From OMOG01 sp041485845 (lineage in GTDB: Bacteria; Acidobacteriota; Terriglobia; Bryobacterales; Bryobacteraceae), in assembly GCA_041485845.1 (NCBI GenBank), contig JBGPKH010000442.1, forward strand, positions 1 through 7,741: 7,741 bases of DNA, written 5' to 3'. This document shows, in pieces, positions 1-5,040 of the stretch. The position numbers and the translations under genes are program-made. Under the pieces are notes generated by a model. The model worked only from the letters and a program-made list of their open reading frames with translations. It ran no database searches and was not told where the DNA came from. Position 1 is the stretch's first letter, and each line of letters begins with the position of its first letter.

Positions 1-218
1 ACATCTCGCTCAGGAGGCACGAAAGCAAGACCTTCGGGACGTTGTCCTTCGATGCGGTCACATCGGCACACGGACTCTTTCGGCTGGACAGCGGGCTTGC
101 GGATCGCTTCTGGTCATTGGTCGCCAAGTACGGATGGCTCGAACTCTGTTGGCTGGAGGCAATCCTCCGGCTTGCCGATCATCGAGCGAGTGAAGACGAG
201 GCAGGAGGTCAGACGTGA
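1..218 (+). CDS. cas3: C-terminal end of a Cas3 helicase/nuclease (partial, type I-G-like)
   Basis: An open frame enters from the left edge (first full codon at 3) and gives 71 residues ending at TGA 216-218. The tail contains GWLELCWLEAILRLADHRASEDE-like sequence (short core WLEAILRLADHRAS, residues about 50-63). This matches the end of Cas3 proteins in which an HD-nuclease region lies near the C-terminus. Cas3 is the ATP-dependent helicase/nuclease that degrades target DNA after recruitment by a type I Cascade complex in the cytoplasm. The helicase motifs lie outside the window, so function cannot be checked here. The stop overlaps the next start as GTGA, which indicates translational coupling and one operon. 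The call rests on the tail motif plus the neighbour, which looks like the protein that accompanies Cas3 in type I-G loci. Confidence is moderate because only 71 residues are visible. Confidence 0.6.
   Translation, partial: ISLRRHESKTFGTLSFDAVTSAHGLFRLDSGLADRFWSLVAKYGWLELCWLEAILRLADHRASEDEAGGQT
203..218 (+). promoter_or_regulatory. Ribosome binding site and GTGA stop/start overlap between cas3 and the Cas3-extension gene
   Basis: AGGAGGT at 203-209 lies 5 nt before GTG at 215. The GTG overlaps the TGA stop (216-218) of the upstream frame. This strong Shine-Dalgarno fixes the GTG at 215 as the start and supports coupled translation of the two genes. Confidence 0.75.
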
Positions 219-1231
219 CCCGCACCGTATTCAAAGGTATCAATGGTTCAAATCCGCTCGGATTCATGGCCTCGGTGGGCTTGCTGCGTCTCCTCCATGC
301 CCACGACGATCTCTCGCGCCTTGGGTTCACGGAGGATGGCGCGTTCCACGCGTGGATTGAGTGCGCTCCTGCGCTGAACGATATTCCAGGTATCGTTGCC
401 AAAGACGCGGAGGACGCCGCCGGGCCTCAGCCATGGCGGCTTGAGTACGAAAAGCAGGAGAAGCGTGGCATCAAGGTTGTCGCCGATCTGAAGGCTCCAC
501 CTGATCAATTTTCCAAATACCTGAATTCGGCGATTGATGAATGGTTGGCTGGCCGATCGGAACAGTCCGACTATGCCGTGGCTTACGGGACCGACGTTGC
601 GCGTGATGGCAAAGGAAACACCAAGCCGACAGCCTTCCATTTCACCGCCGCGAACCAACAGTTCCTCGGAGCGATTGAAGAAACGCGTGGGAAGATCACC
701 AGAGAATGGGTCGAAGAATCGCTGGACGACTGCAATGGCAAGATGAAGCCTGGGATGAACCTTCGCTGGGATCCCGACGCCGAGCGGAGTCGTGCATTGA
801 TGGGTGTCAACCCAAACGACGATGGTACTACAGTAAATGCGCCGTTGGAATGGCTCGCATTCCGCAGTTTGCCAGCATTTCCCAGTGTTCCGGTTGGTAG
901 TCGAATAGTGACTTGTGCGGTGACTGGACGTCGCCAGGACGAGCTTCGTTTTCACTGGCCCCTGTGGTCATGCGGGGCCAGCAACGCAACGGTTCGATCC
1001 CTGCTGCTTCTCACCTCGGGTTGGATTGAGAACGACGAGCAGACCAGACGCATGATCGAGACGCACGGTGAAAGTGGGCGACGTCAGCGTTCCTTGGATC
1101 GACTTCAACGTGGTCTTGAGATGGCAATCGAGGCACGGCGTCGTCGTAGCGTGTTCGCCATCTGTACGTCCGAGATTCGCCGTACCGCGCAAGGGTTTGG
1201 CAATTTTGGCCCAGCTCATGTTCAGGGCTGA
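215..1231 (+). CDS. Probable type I-G CRISPR-associated protein, Cas3-extension family
   Basis: A 338-residue protein. The N-terminus has the motif GINGSNPLGFMASVGLLRLL (residues about 8-27), a 'NPLGFLAALGxLR' signature that I associate with the type I-G (formerly I-U) Cas3-extension family and with related Cas8/Csx17-type openings. The middle has a PLxWLAFRSLPAFP stretch and a PLWSCGASNATVRSLLLL segment. The C-terminus reads EIRRTAQGFGNFGPA (about 320-334), which looks like a natural family end and not a run-on. No signal peptide or membrane segment is seen, so it is probably cytoplasmic. The GTG start is fixed by AGGAGGT five bases upstream and by the 4-bp overlap with cas3. The biochemical role is not known to me; an accessory part in Cas3 or Cascade function is inferred from gene position. 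It could instead be a divergent Cas8g-like subunit. I cannot recall the family's usual length well enough to exclude a small truncation. Confidence 0.6.
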   Translation: MTRTVFKGINGSNPLGFMASVGLLRLLHAHDDLSRLGFTEDGAFHAWIECAPALNDIPGIVAKDAEDAAGPQPWRLEYEKQEKRGIKVVADLKAPPDQFSKYLNSAIDEWLAGRSEQSDYAVAYGTDVARDGKGNTKPTAFHFTAANQQFLGAIEETRGKITREWVEESLDDCNGKMKPGMNLRWDPDAERSRALMGVNPNDDGTTVNAPLEWLAFRSLPAFPSVPVGSRIVTCAVTGRRQDELRFHWPLWSCGASNATVRSLLLLTSGWIENDEQTRRMIETHGESGRRQRSLDRLQRGLEMAIEARRRRSVFAICTSEIRRTAQGFGNFGPAHVQG

Positions 1232-1575
1232 TCTGATAGGTACAGTTCGGACGCGGAGGAGATAAAACAATGAGATTGATACCAACCAGCGGCGCCTGGA
1301 TCGAGACTGCCGAACATTCGACGCGCCAGCCGGGGCTCTCGGACCTCGACCCGCACCAGCGGATCGCTTTTCGGGTCGAAATCCGGAGACTTGTCGAATA
1401 CCGAATTACCAATGAGGTACTCCTTCAAGGGCTCCCGCCGCTCTTCGATCGCATGCTCGACAACGAAACGGAGGAAGCGAATCATGCGCTCCGACTTCTG
1501 GAACACCGAACTGGAGAAGATCCTCTGCATCTGAACCCTGATCTCCGCAGCCGGGATGGAGCCTCTCTCGCCCAT
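1222..1575 (-). pseudogene. Truncated N-terminal winged-helix domain of an acidobacterial TPR/TolB-type regulator
   Basis: The - strand frame from ATG 1575 encodes 117 residues. About the first 78 fit the N-terminal DNA-binding-like domain seen at the head of very many acidobacterial signalling proteins: IRVQMQRIFSSSVFQKSERM, then FLRFVVEHAIEE, then LKEYLIGNSVFDKSPDFDP and DPLVRVEVRE. In full-length relatives this domain precedes a membrane segment and long TPR or TolB/WD-like repeats, giving proteins of many hundred residues. Here the match fades after RVEVREPRLARR (near 1320) and the frame runs out at 1222, so everything downstream of the domain is missing. The end of the match coincides with the stub of the cas-operon gene on the + strand, marking a recombination junction. 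It may still be translated as a short protein, but no function can be assigned. The family match is from memory of its conserved block. Confidence 0.6.
1255..1320 (+). pseudogene. Ribosome binding site and first codons of the next cas-operon gene, lost at a junction
   Basis: GGAGGAG at 1255-1261 sits 8 nt before ATG 1270-1272, only 38 bp after the previous stop. This is a textbook start site for a further operon gene. The frame begins MRLIPTSGAW and stays open to 1578, but from roughly 1300-1320 the codons are the antisense of a recognisable winged-helix fragment on the other strand. The frame after that point is therefore unlikely to be the original protein. I infer that only the 5' stub of the next gene survives. 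The exact junction is uncertain and I do not recognise the ten-residue N-terminus. It could belong to any of the remaining type I-G genes, or the frame could be a small unrelated gene. Confidence 0.35.
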
Positions 1576-1604
1576 TGATTATCAGCATACTCCGCTCGCA
1601 TGTG

Positions 1605-1638
1605 TCAGGGGGATACGTTGTATCTACGGTATCCCTGA
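1605..1638. promoter_or_regulatory. Inverted repeat upstream of the truncated winged-helix gene (operator-like)
   Basis: Arms TCAGGGGGATAC (1605-1616) and GTATCCCTGA (1629-1638) are complementary except for a two-base GG bulge, around a 12-nt loop. Inside it GATAC-gtt-GTATC (1612-1624) forms a second, shorter palindrome, so the GATAC/GTATC half-site occurs three times. On the - strand the element lies 30-63 bp upstream of the start at 1575, and a -35-like CTGACA falls at 1608-1603. This placement suits an operator or a transcribed hairpin. No regulator can be named. Confidence 0.4.
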
Positions 1639-1639
1639 G

Positions 1640-2098
1640 CGTGTGATGTTGAAGGATGGACAGCTCGGCGTTCGCTTGTTGGAACCCTCTTAAGGCAGTC
1701 TGCGCCGCTCGAACCAGTGAAGTAGAACAAAACAGAATGGAAATGGCGGGCCAAGCCGAGATCTGCGGGCCTGGCTCCCCGTCGTGGACACGTTTCGAAC
1801 TTTGGTGTTTGCTCCTGCCACTCTCGAACTTCGAGCGTAGCGCTGGGGGCACGGAGGCAGAAGGAATGCGCGACGATTGCCGATTTCTAGAAGATGATCC
1901 GGACTGCCCATCGTGGCTGCGTTTCGAACTGCGGACTGCGGACTACCGACTAACGCTGAGTACAACACTAACGGGAATCGAAGGCGTTGAGCGGCATTCC
2001 GGCCAGTGCCATCCCGTGCTAAGTGTTTGATTTCACGACTTCTGGTTCGGCCCGTGATCCCCAGTTCAGCGCGTACCGGCGTGGGTGTCATGGGGATG
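1640..2098. other. Non-coding spacer with short imperfect repeats
   Basis: No convincing gene on either strand. The long open frames here have no recognisable domain and no ribosome binding site, and one runs into hepT. The stretch has two imperfect copies of a 20-bp element (listed separately), a short tandem run of GCGGACT units at 1931-1950, and two copies of GTCATGGG (2087-2094 and 2098-2105) that overlap the hepT stop. It looks like decayed or recombined intergenic DNA. Confidence 0.5.
1782..1930 (+). repeat. Two imperfect direct copies of a 20-bp element, 129 bp apart
   Basis: Copy 1 at 1782-1801 reads tcgtggacacgtttcgaact. Copy 2 at 1911-1930 differs only at three bases (ctg for aca-type positions in the middle). 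Both are preceded by a CC pair and followed by a GG-containing stretch. The 129-bp period suggests an old duplication of a non-coding unit. Both copies contain GTTTCGAAC, a near-palindrome around TTCGAA. Confidence 0.4.
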
Positions 2099-2455
2099 TC
2101 ATGGGACCGGCGCGGAGCCCGGACTGTCACCGCGCAGGAACTGCTCCAATACCGTCTGGAGTTCGGGTATTCGGGAGGACGCCACGTTCCAGACTTCGTC
2201 GAGATCCACCCCAATGTAATCGTGGATCAGGACGTCACGCATGCCGCAGATGGCCTTCCAGTCCAGTTGGGCAAGACGGCCGCGCGCGTGGGCCGAGACC
2301 CGCTTGGCGGCTTCGCCAATCACCTCGACGTTCCGGATGACGGCGTCCTGTAACTCCTCTGACGCCATGAACTTCTCTCGGCCGGGCCCGATGAAGCGTG
2401 TGATGCGGTGGCAGCGTTCCAGCATGTGGTGCAGGTAGAGCCGATCATCCTTCAA
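2099..2455 (-). CDS. hepT: HepT-family RNase toxin (HEPN domain), TTG start
   Basis: A 118-residue HEPN protein. It opens MKDDRLYLHHMLERCHRI and continues with EELQDAVIRNVEVIGEAAKRV, LDWKAICGMRDVLIHDYIGVD and VWNVASSRIPELQTVLEQFL. The RX4HXY motif is present as R73-H78-Y80, and these are the residues needed for HEPN ribonuclease activity. HepT toxins act in the cytoplasm as RNases and are held inactive by MntA, which AMPylates the motif tyrosine. The start is TTG at 2455, chosen because it gives the family's typical MKDDRLYL opening and overlaps the mntA stop as TTGA. Length is normal for the family. The gene looks intact although its partner is frameshifted; with the frameshift the two share one long 262-codon frame, so some product may be made as an MntA'-HepT fusion. 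An 8-bp direct repeat straddles the stop. Confidence 0.85.
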   Translation of the reverse strand: MKDDRLYLHHMLERCHRITRFIGPGREKFMASEELQDAVIRNVEVIGEAAKRVSAHARGRLAQLDWKAICGMRDVLIHDYIGVDLDEVWNVASSRIPELQTVLEQFLRGDSPGSAPVP

Positions 2456-2749
2456 AGTGGTGTCGCCTCGCGAAGGATCTGGTCGCGCACGTACCAATGC
2501 AGGGATTTCTCCGTCCCGACGTGGACTTTTATCCCGAGCAACTCCTGGAGATCCTCGACTAGCTAGCCCGGCATGATCCAACAGGCTCCGGCCCGGTTCC
2601 CAGGCGACCAGCAAATCGAGGTCGCTGTTCTCATTGGCTTCCCCGCGGGCCACGGAGCCGAACACACGCAGGCTATGTGCGCCGCGCCGCCCAGCAAGCC
2701 GGAGGATCTCCTCCCGCCGTTCCGCCCGCAAAGTGTCGAGGGTGACCAT
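2452..2749 (-). pseudogene. mntA: MntA-type minimal nucleotidyltransferase antitoxin, frameshifted by a CTAG duplication
   Basis: The ATG at 2749 gives MVTLDTLRAERREEILRLAG, then RVFGSVARGEANENSDLDLLV with the nucleotidyltransferase motif GSX10DXD (G31, S32, D43, D45). After SLLDHAGL (residue 62) the frame is lost at CTAGCTAG (2559-2566). Removing one CTAG restores GLVEDLQELLGIKV, then HVGTEKSLHWYVRDQILREA and a TGA at 2454-2452 that overlaps the hepT start. The repaired protein would be 97 residues, a normal MntA length. MntA antidotes transfer AMP to the HepT tyrosine. In the repaired frame the position usually occupied by the third acidic residue (KVDV-type) is His (KVHV), so activity might have been weak even before the frameshift. 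As it stands the C-terminal third is replaced by 35 residues of unrelated sequence that read straight into HepT. Confidence 0.8.
2559..2566. repeat. CTAGCTAG tandem 4-bp duplication causing the mntA frameshift
   Basis: Two adjacent copies of CTAG. Deleting one copy restores the mntA frame through to a stop that overlaps hepT. A 4-bp duplication of CTAG is what a target-site duplication left after loss of an IS5-family element (YTAR targets) would look like, although simple slippage is equally possible. Confidence 0.6.
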
Positions 2750-3093
2750 ATCTCCATTGTGCGACAAATTCTGAGCCACTATCAGGGAGACTCGCCCCGC
2801 CTTCGGGTACGTCTTCAACAGCGAATCCTCGGGATTGCTTCCAGACCTGCGTCTGCGCTTCTTTTCCGGCAAAGCACCGAGCACCAACGGAAGTGTATCG
2901 TCAGGCCAGACTTATTGCTTTCCTGCCACTGGACGAGCGGAGAATATGGCTGTGAAGAGGGGGCGTGTGTTGAACCACACCGATGTCTGCGATAATTCTC
3001 TATCAAAAGGAAGATATGGAAGTCGGCCAATCGGCCGTGGCGAGACCGCCAGTGGAAGCGGGCCTTTTTGTGGAGAAAAGGAGAAAACATGAG
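2750..3093. other. Spacer between mntA and the PIN gene, with two small hairpins
   Basis: No supported gene. The mntA frame stays open upstream to 2887 and would add a basic KKRRRR stretch, but the family start is at 2749. A + strand frame beginning at 2983 runs antisense into the PIN gene and is not recognised. Structure present: GTGTG-TTGAAC-CACAC near 2966-2981; CGGCC-AATC-GGCCG at 3024-3037; TGGCG-AGAC-CGCCA at 3039-3052; then a GGGCC-TTTTT run at about 3060-3068. The last three could form a weak + strand terminator or a relic of one. Confidence 0.35.
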
Positions 3094-3429
3094 TCAGCAC
3101 CAGGGATCATCGACTATCACTGCCGCGCCGAACTGGGACGCCTGCACGACAGCCTCAACTTCGCCGCGATCCCGCATCCCTTGTCGGGCGCGCTCTGCGA
3201 GAAGAAAATCGACGGCACCCCTCTCGTACCCGTCGCAGCGTTGAAGAAAGGCATAGGTATCAAAGAGAGAGCGAAGGCGGTTCTTGGTCCCGCGACGTTT
3301 GAAGAGATCCTGTCGAACGGCTTTTGGAACCAAGACTCGTGAGAAGAGAAAGCTGAGTTGGGGCAGGAGATCGAGATGCTCCAGCGCAATGACACATGAA
3401 CTGTCGATGGTGCAGCGGGGCTCCCGCAT
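3094..3429 (-). CDS. PIN-domain ribonuclease-like protein (DUF3368 type), C-terminally truncated
   Basis: A 111-residue protein opening MREPRCTIDSSCVIALEHLD, the usual PIN start with the first metal-binding Asp (D9). It continues with LLPQLSFLFSRVLVPKAVRQ, DRGEVEAVV (acidic E90/E92) and GAAVIVDDPW (D107, D108). PIN proteins coordinate Mg2+ or Mn2+ with three or four acidic residues and cut RNA, commonly as VapC-like toxins. All expected acidic positions are present, but relatives of this type normally continue after VDD with a GRxLA helix and a further 40-60 residues. Here the frame stops at DPWC and no other frame in the next 150 bases restores the expected sequence. The core fold is likely incomplete, so I infer a damaged gene. 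ATG 3429 lies 5 bp after the stop of the TIR-like gene and has no clear Shine-Dalgarno, so it probably depends on translation of that gene. No VapB-like antitoxin is visible beside it. Confidence 0.7.
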   Translation of the reverse strand: MREPRCTIDSSCVIALEHLDLLPQLSFLFSRVLVPKAVRQDLFKRRGTKNRLRSLFDTYAFLQRCDGYERGAVDFLLAERARQGMRDRGEVEAVVQASQFGAAVIVDDPWC

Positions 3430-3434
3430 GCGAA

Positions 3435-3905
3435 TCAGCTTCGATCCGCAGGGGCGAAGATCAGCAGGCCGAGCGCGAGGGTTCCCAAAGCCAGGAGGGC
3501 CTTCTTTGCATTCTGCCCTGCATCGATGGCTTTGAGATGCTGGACTATTCCGATCTCCGCCCGGTCCGGATTGGTGGGATCGATTACCACAAGATTAGAC
3601 CCAAAGCACGGCTGCAACTGCGGCGCGAACACCGGGTCCGACATGACGATCATGTTCTTGCGGAGCGCCATCCCCATGTTGAGCTCCTGACGGCAGGCCT
3701 CCGTCAAACCAGCGCCCACGACGCCCAAAACGACCTCCGCTTGATCCAGCTTTTGACCGGCCTCCGGGTCGAGCAAAGTTGGCGCGCCACGGCGAGTGTG
3801 TGCTGGCGGCACGTACACGGTCAAGCCATTTACGGCCCCAAGCGCCTGGAGACGAAGCGCAGTGACCTGATCGGCGACATCGCCATATGAGATGAACACT
3901 TTCAT
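3435..3905 (-). CDS. TIR-like domain protein with a C-terminal membrane tail
   Basis: A 156-residue protein. It opens MKVFISYGDVADQVTALRLQ, the classic VFISY beta-A of TIR/TIR_2 domains. It continues with GLTVYVPPAH, DQAEVVLGVVGAGLTEACRQ and ELNMGMALRKNMIVMSD. E74 in the CRQE helix sits where TIR NADases carry their catalytic Glu. After the domain comes IVQHLKAIDAGQNAKK and a hydrophobic segment LLALGTLALGLLIF (about 137-150) with a six-residue tail, so it is predicted to be tail-anchored with the TIR domain in the cytoplasm. Bacterial TIR proteins often hydrolyse NAD+ or make cyclic ADP-ribose signals in antiphage defence; activity here is inference. It is very small: a lone TIR plus anchor, with no sensor domain. 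The only close partner is the PIN gene 5 bp downstream on the same strand. A nucleoside 2-deoxyribosyltransferase-like fold is the main alternative. The start has GGGGCAGGA just upstream. Confidence 0.6.
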   Translation of the reverse strand: MKVFISYGDVADQVTALRLQALGAVNGLTVYVPPAHTRRGAPTLLDPEAGQKLDQAEVVLGVVGAGLTEACRQELNMGMALRKNMIVMSDPVFAPQLQPCFGSNLVVIDPTNPDRAEIGIVQHLKAIDAGQNAKKALLALGTLALGLLIFAPADRS

Positions 3906-3971
3906 ATCGTCCTGCCCCTCAATTCTAGCGTTTGTGCCGGCTTTGCGCTGTGGCCGTAAGGCACCCCCGAT

Positions 3972-4325
3972 CTACACGAACCGCAGGTCGCTCCCGTCGC
4001 CGCCAAGAAGCAGGTACGAGGCACCCCATTGCGCGGGCGCGGCGAGGTCCCACGCTTCCGGATTCGCGGCGTCCCGCAGGCGGATTCCCCATCCTCCGCC
4101 GTAGACCAGGTAGCACGAACCGTCTCCGGAATCGTCGATCAGGCACGCCAGTACGGGGGACCAGTGCGCGCCTTCGTCCACTCCCGTCACGTCGCACCAC
4201 ACCGCCTCGCCGTTGCGTTCGAAGCGCAATTGGCTAATGGCGCGGGACGGCGTCCGCGGCTGAAACAACATTCCATCCAGCGCGTCGCAGTTGGGGTTGG
4301 GGTCGACCTGGATGAACACGCTCAT
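3972..4325 (-). CDS. Hypothetical small protein, end of a three-gene cluster
   Basis: A 117-residue protein from ATG 4325, not recognised. It opens MSVFIQVDPNPNCDALDGML and contains ISQLRFERNGEAVWCDVTG, SPVLACLIDDSGDGSCYLVY and GWGIRLRDAANPEAWDLAAP. It is acidic, has four Cys and several Trp, and has no signal peptide or membrane helix. Its ATG overlaps the preceding frame's TGA as ATGA (4325-4322), which fixes the start and shows translational coupling; longer upstream extensions of the frame have poor codon character. The stop is 66 bp before the TIR-like gene on the same strand. The small acidic fold and tight coupling resemble immunity or antitoxin proteins, but nothing in the sequence proves that. 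Confidence 0.55.
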   Translation of the reverse strand: MSVFIQVDPNPNCDALDGMLFQPRTPSRAISQLRFERNGEAVWCDVTGVDEGAHWSPVLACLIDDSGDGSCYLVYGGGWGIRLRDAANPEAWDLAAPAQWGASYLLLGGDGSDLRFV

Positions 4326-4772
4326 GGCATCGCCCCCGCGTCCCAGACGTTCGTCATGCGAAATCTCTTCTGCCGCGTCCCGGCCAGCGCTTCCAGGTTG
4401 GCGGGGCAGTACATAGCGGAAGGACGGCGGTTGACTGGCGCGTGAATTCTGGCTCGTCGAAATCGCGCAGCGCGCTTGCCGCGGAGAACCAAGGCAGCCG
4501 GCCCGCCATGAGGCTCGCGACATACCGCGGCATGGCGACCATGCCGAGTAGCACGGTAGCGGGTCCACAGACACCGGTAGCGGATCTCGCACCGGCCGCG
4601 GAAACAGGTCTGGACGAAGGCGAGGAGCCAGGCCGCCATCGAAAGGGTCGCCAGCCACGGCCGCGGCTTTCGAAGCGGGCCCAACGGAAGGCCGCAGCCC
4701 AACGCCGCCAGCGGTTCGCCAGCGATGCGAATGTCGAAAGGCCCGTGCCGCCACTCTGCCTCACGGAAGCAT
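4322..4772 (-). pseudogene. Probable frameshifted small membrane protein, middle gene of the cluster
   Basis: No single frame explains this stretch. One frame reads EAEWRHGPFDIRIAGEPLAA and then PRPWLATLSMAAWLLAFVQT, with a likely membrane helix and strongly GC-rich third positions, to near 4560. A second frame then takes over with VLLGMVAMPRYVASLMAGRL and ALRDFDEPEFTRQ to about 4430. The first frame then resumes with MYCPANLEALAGTRQKRFRM and ends at TGA 4324-4322, overlapping the next gene. A plausible ATG at 4772, 24 bp after the previous stop, is one base out of frame with the first block. The simplest reading is one gene of about 150 codons with two or three indels, either decay or sequencing error. 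The protein family is not recognised. The alternative is that only one of the overlapping frames is real. Confidence 0.4.
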
Positions 4773-4796
4773 CGTACCAGAACGCGGCGGGATGTC

Positions 4797-5009
4797 TCAG
4801 CCCACGCACTCCAGGATGTAATACTTCTTCCCGTCCTCGCGCGCGATCTGCCCCACGATGGTCCACTCGTGGCCGTCGGCGACATAGGTACGACGGTACG
4901 AATCGTACTCTACGCCAATCTCCCGCCGCAGCCGATCCTGCTCCACTTCACGTGTGTCTCCGGGCGACCAGGAGTTCTTAGCGATCCGAAACGGGTCCAT
5001 CCGTCTCAT
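4797..5009 (-). CDS. Small hypothetical protein, first gene of the cluster
   Basis: A 70-residue protein of unknown family. It opens MRRMDPFRIAKNSWSPGDTR, continues with EVEQDRLRREIGVEYDSYRR, and ends TYVADGHEWTIVGQIARE and DGKKYYILECVG. It is charged, soluble-looking and rich in Tyr and Arg. Codon third positions are GC-rich throughout, which supports real coding. Two starts are possible: ATG 5009 and ATG 5000 in the same frame. Neither has a Shine-Dalgarno. A CATAAT hexamer (5013-5008) ends 7 nt before ATG 5000, so a leaderless mRNA starting at that ATG is the better fit. The gene is divergent from the OPT transporter, and the next frame of the cluster begins about 24 bp after its stop. Confidence 0.5.
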   Translation of the reverse strand: MRRMDPFRIAKNSWSPGDTREVEQDRLRREIGVEYDSYRRTYVADGHEWTIVGQIAREDGKKYYILECVG

Positions 5010-5040
5010 TATGCACCGCGGGCTGATACGATACTTGCCA
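5007..5040. promoter_or_regulatory. Compact divergent promoter region with putative leaderless starts
   Basis: On the + strand an extended -10 (TG-a-TACGAT, 5024-5032) ends 7 nt before the OPT ATG at 5040. On the - strand CATAAT (5013-5008) ends 7 nt before ATG 5000. Both spacings would put +1 at or next to the start codon, and neither gene has a Shine-Dalgarno. No good -35 is visible on either side. Inference from spacing only. Confidence 0.35.

Noticed and set aside
248..955. Long - strand open frame (235 codons) opposite the Cas3-extension gene
   Set aside because: Antisense shadow. No ribosome binding site or domain, and the + strand frame has strong coding signals and coupling.
1690..2214. 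174-codon - strand frame across the repeat-bearing spacer
   Set aside because: It overlaps the end of hepT in another frame, has no recognisable motif, and runs through repeats.
2983..3342. 119-codon + strand frame beginning MSAIILYQKED
   Set aside because: Most of it is antisense to the PIN gene, and the first 35 codons match nothing I know. Noted in the spacer entry only.
4725..5039. Upstream in-frame extension of the OPT protein by 105 codons
   Set aside because: It would be antisense to the small gene cluster and does not resemble an OPT N-terminus. ATG 5040 fits the family and the -10 spacing.
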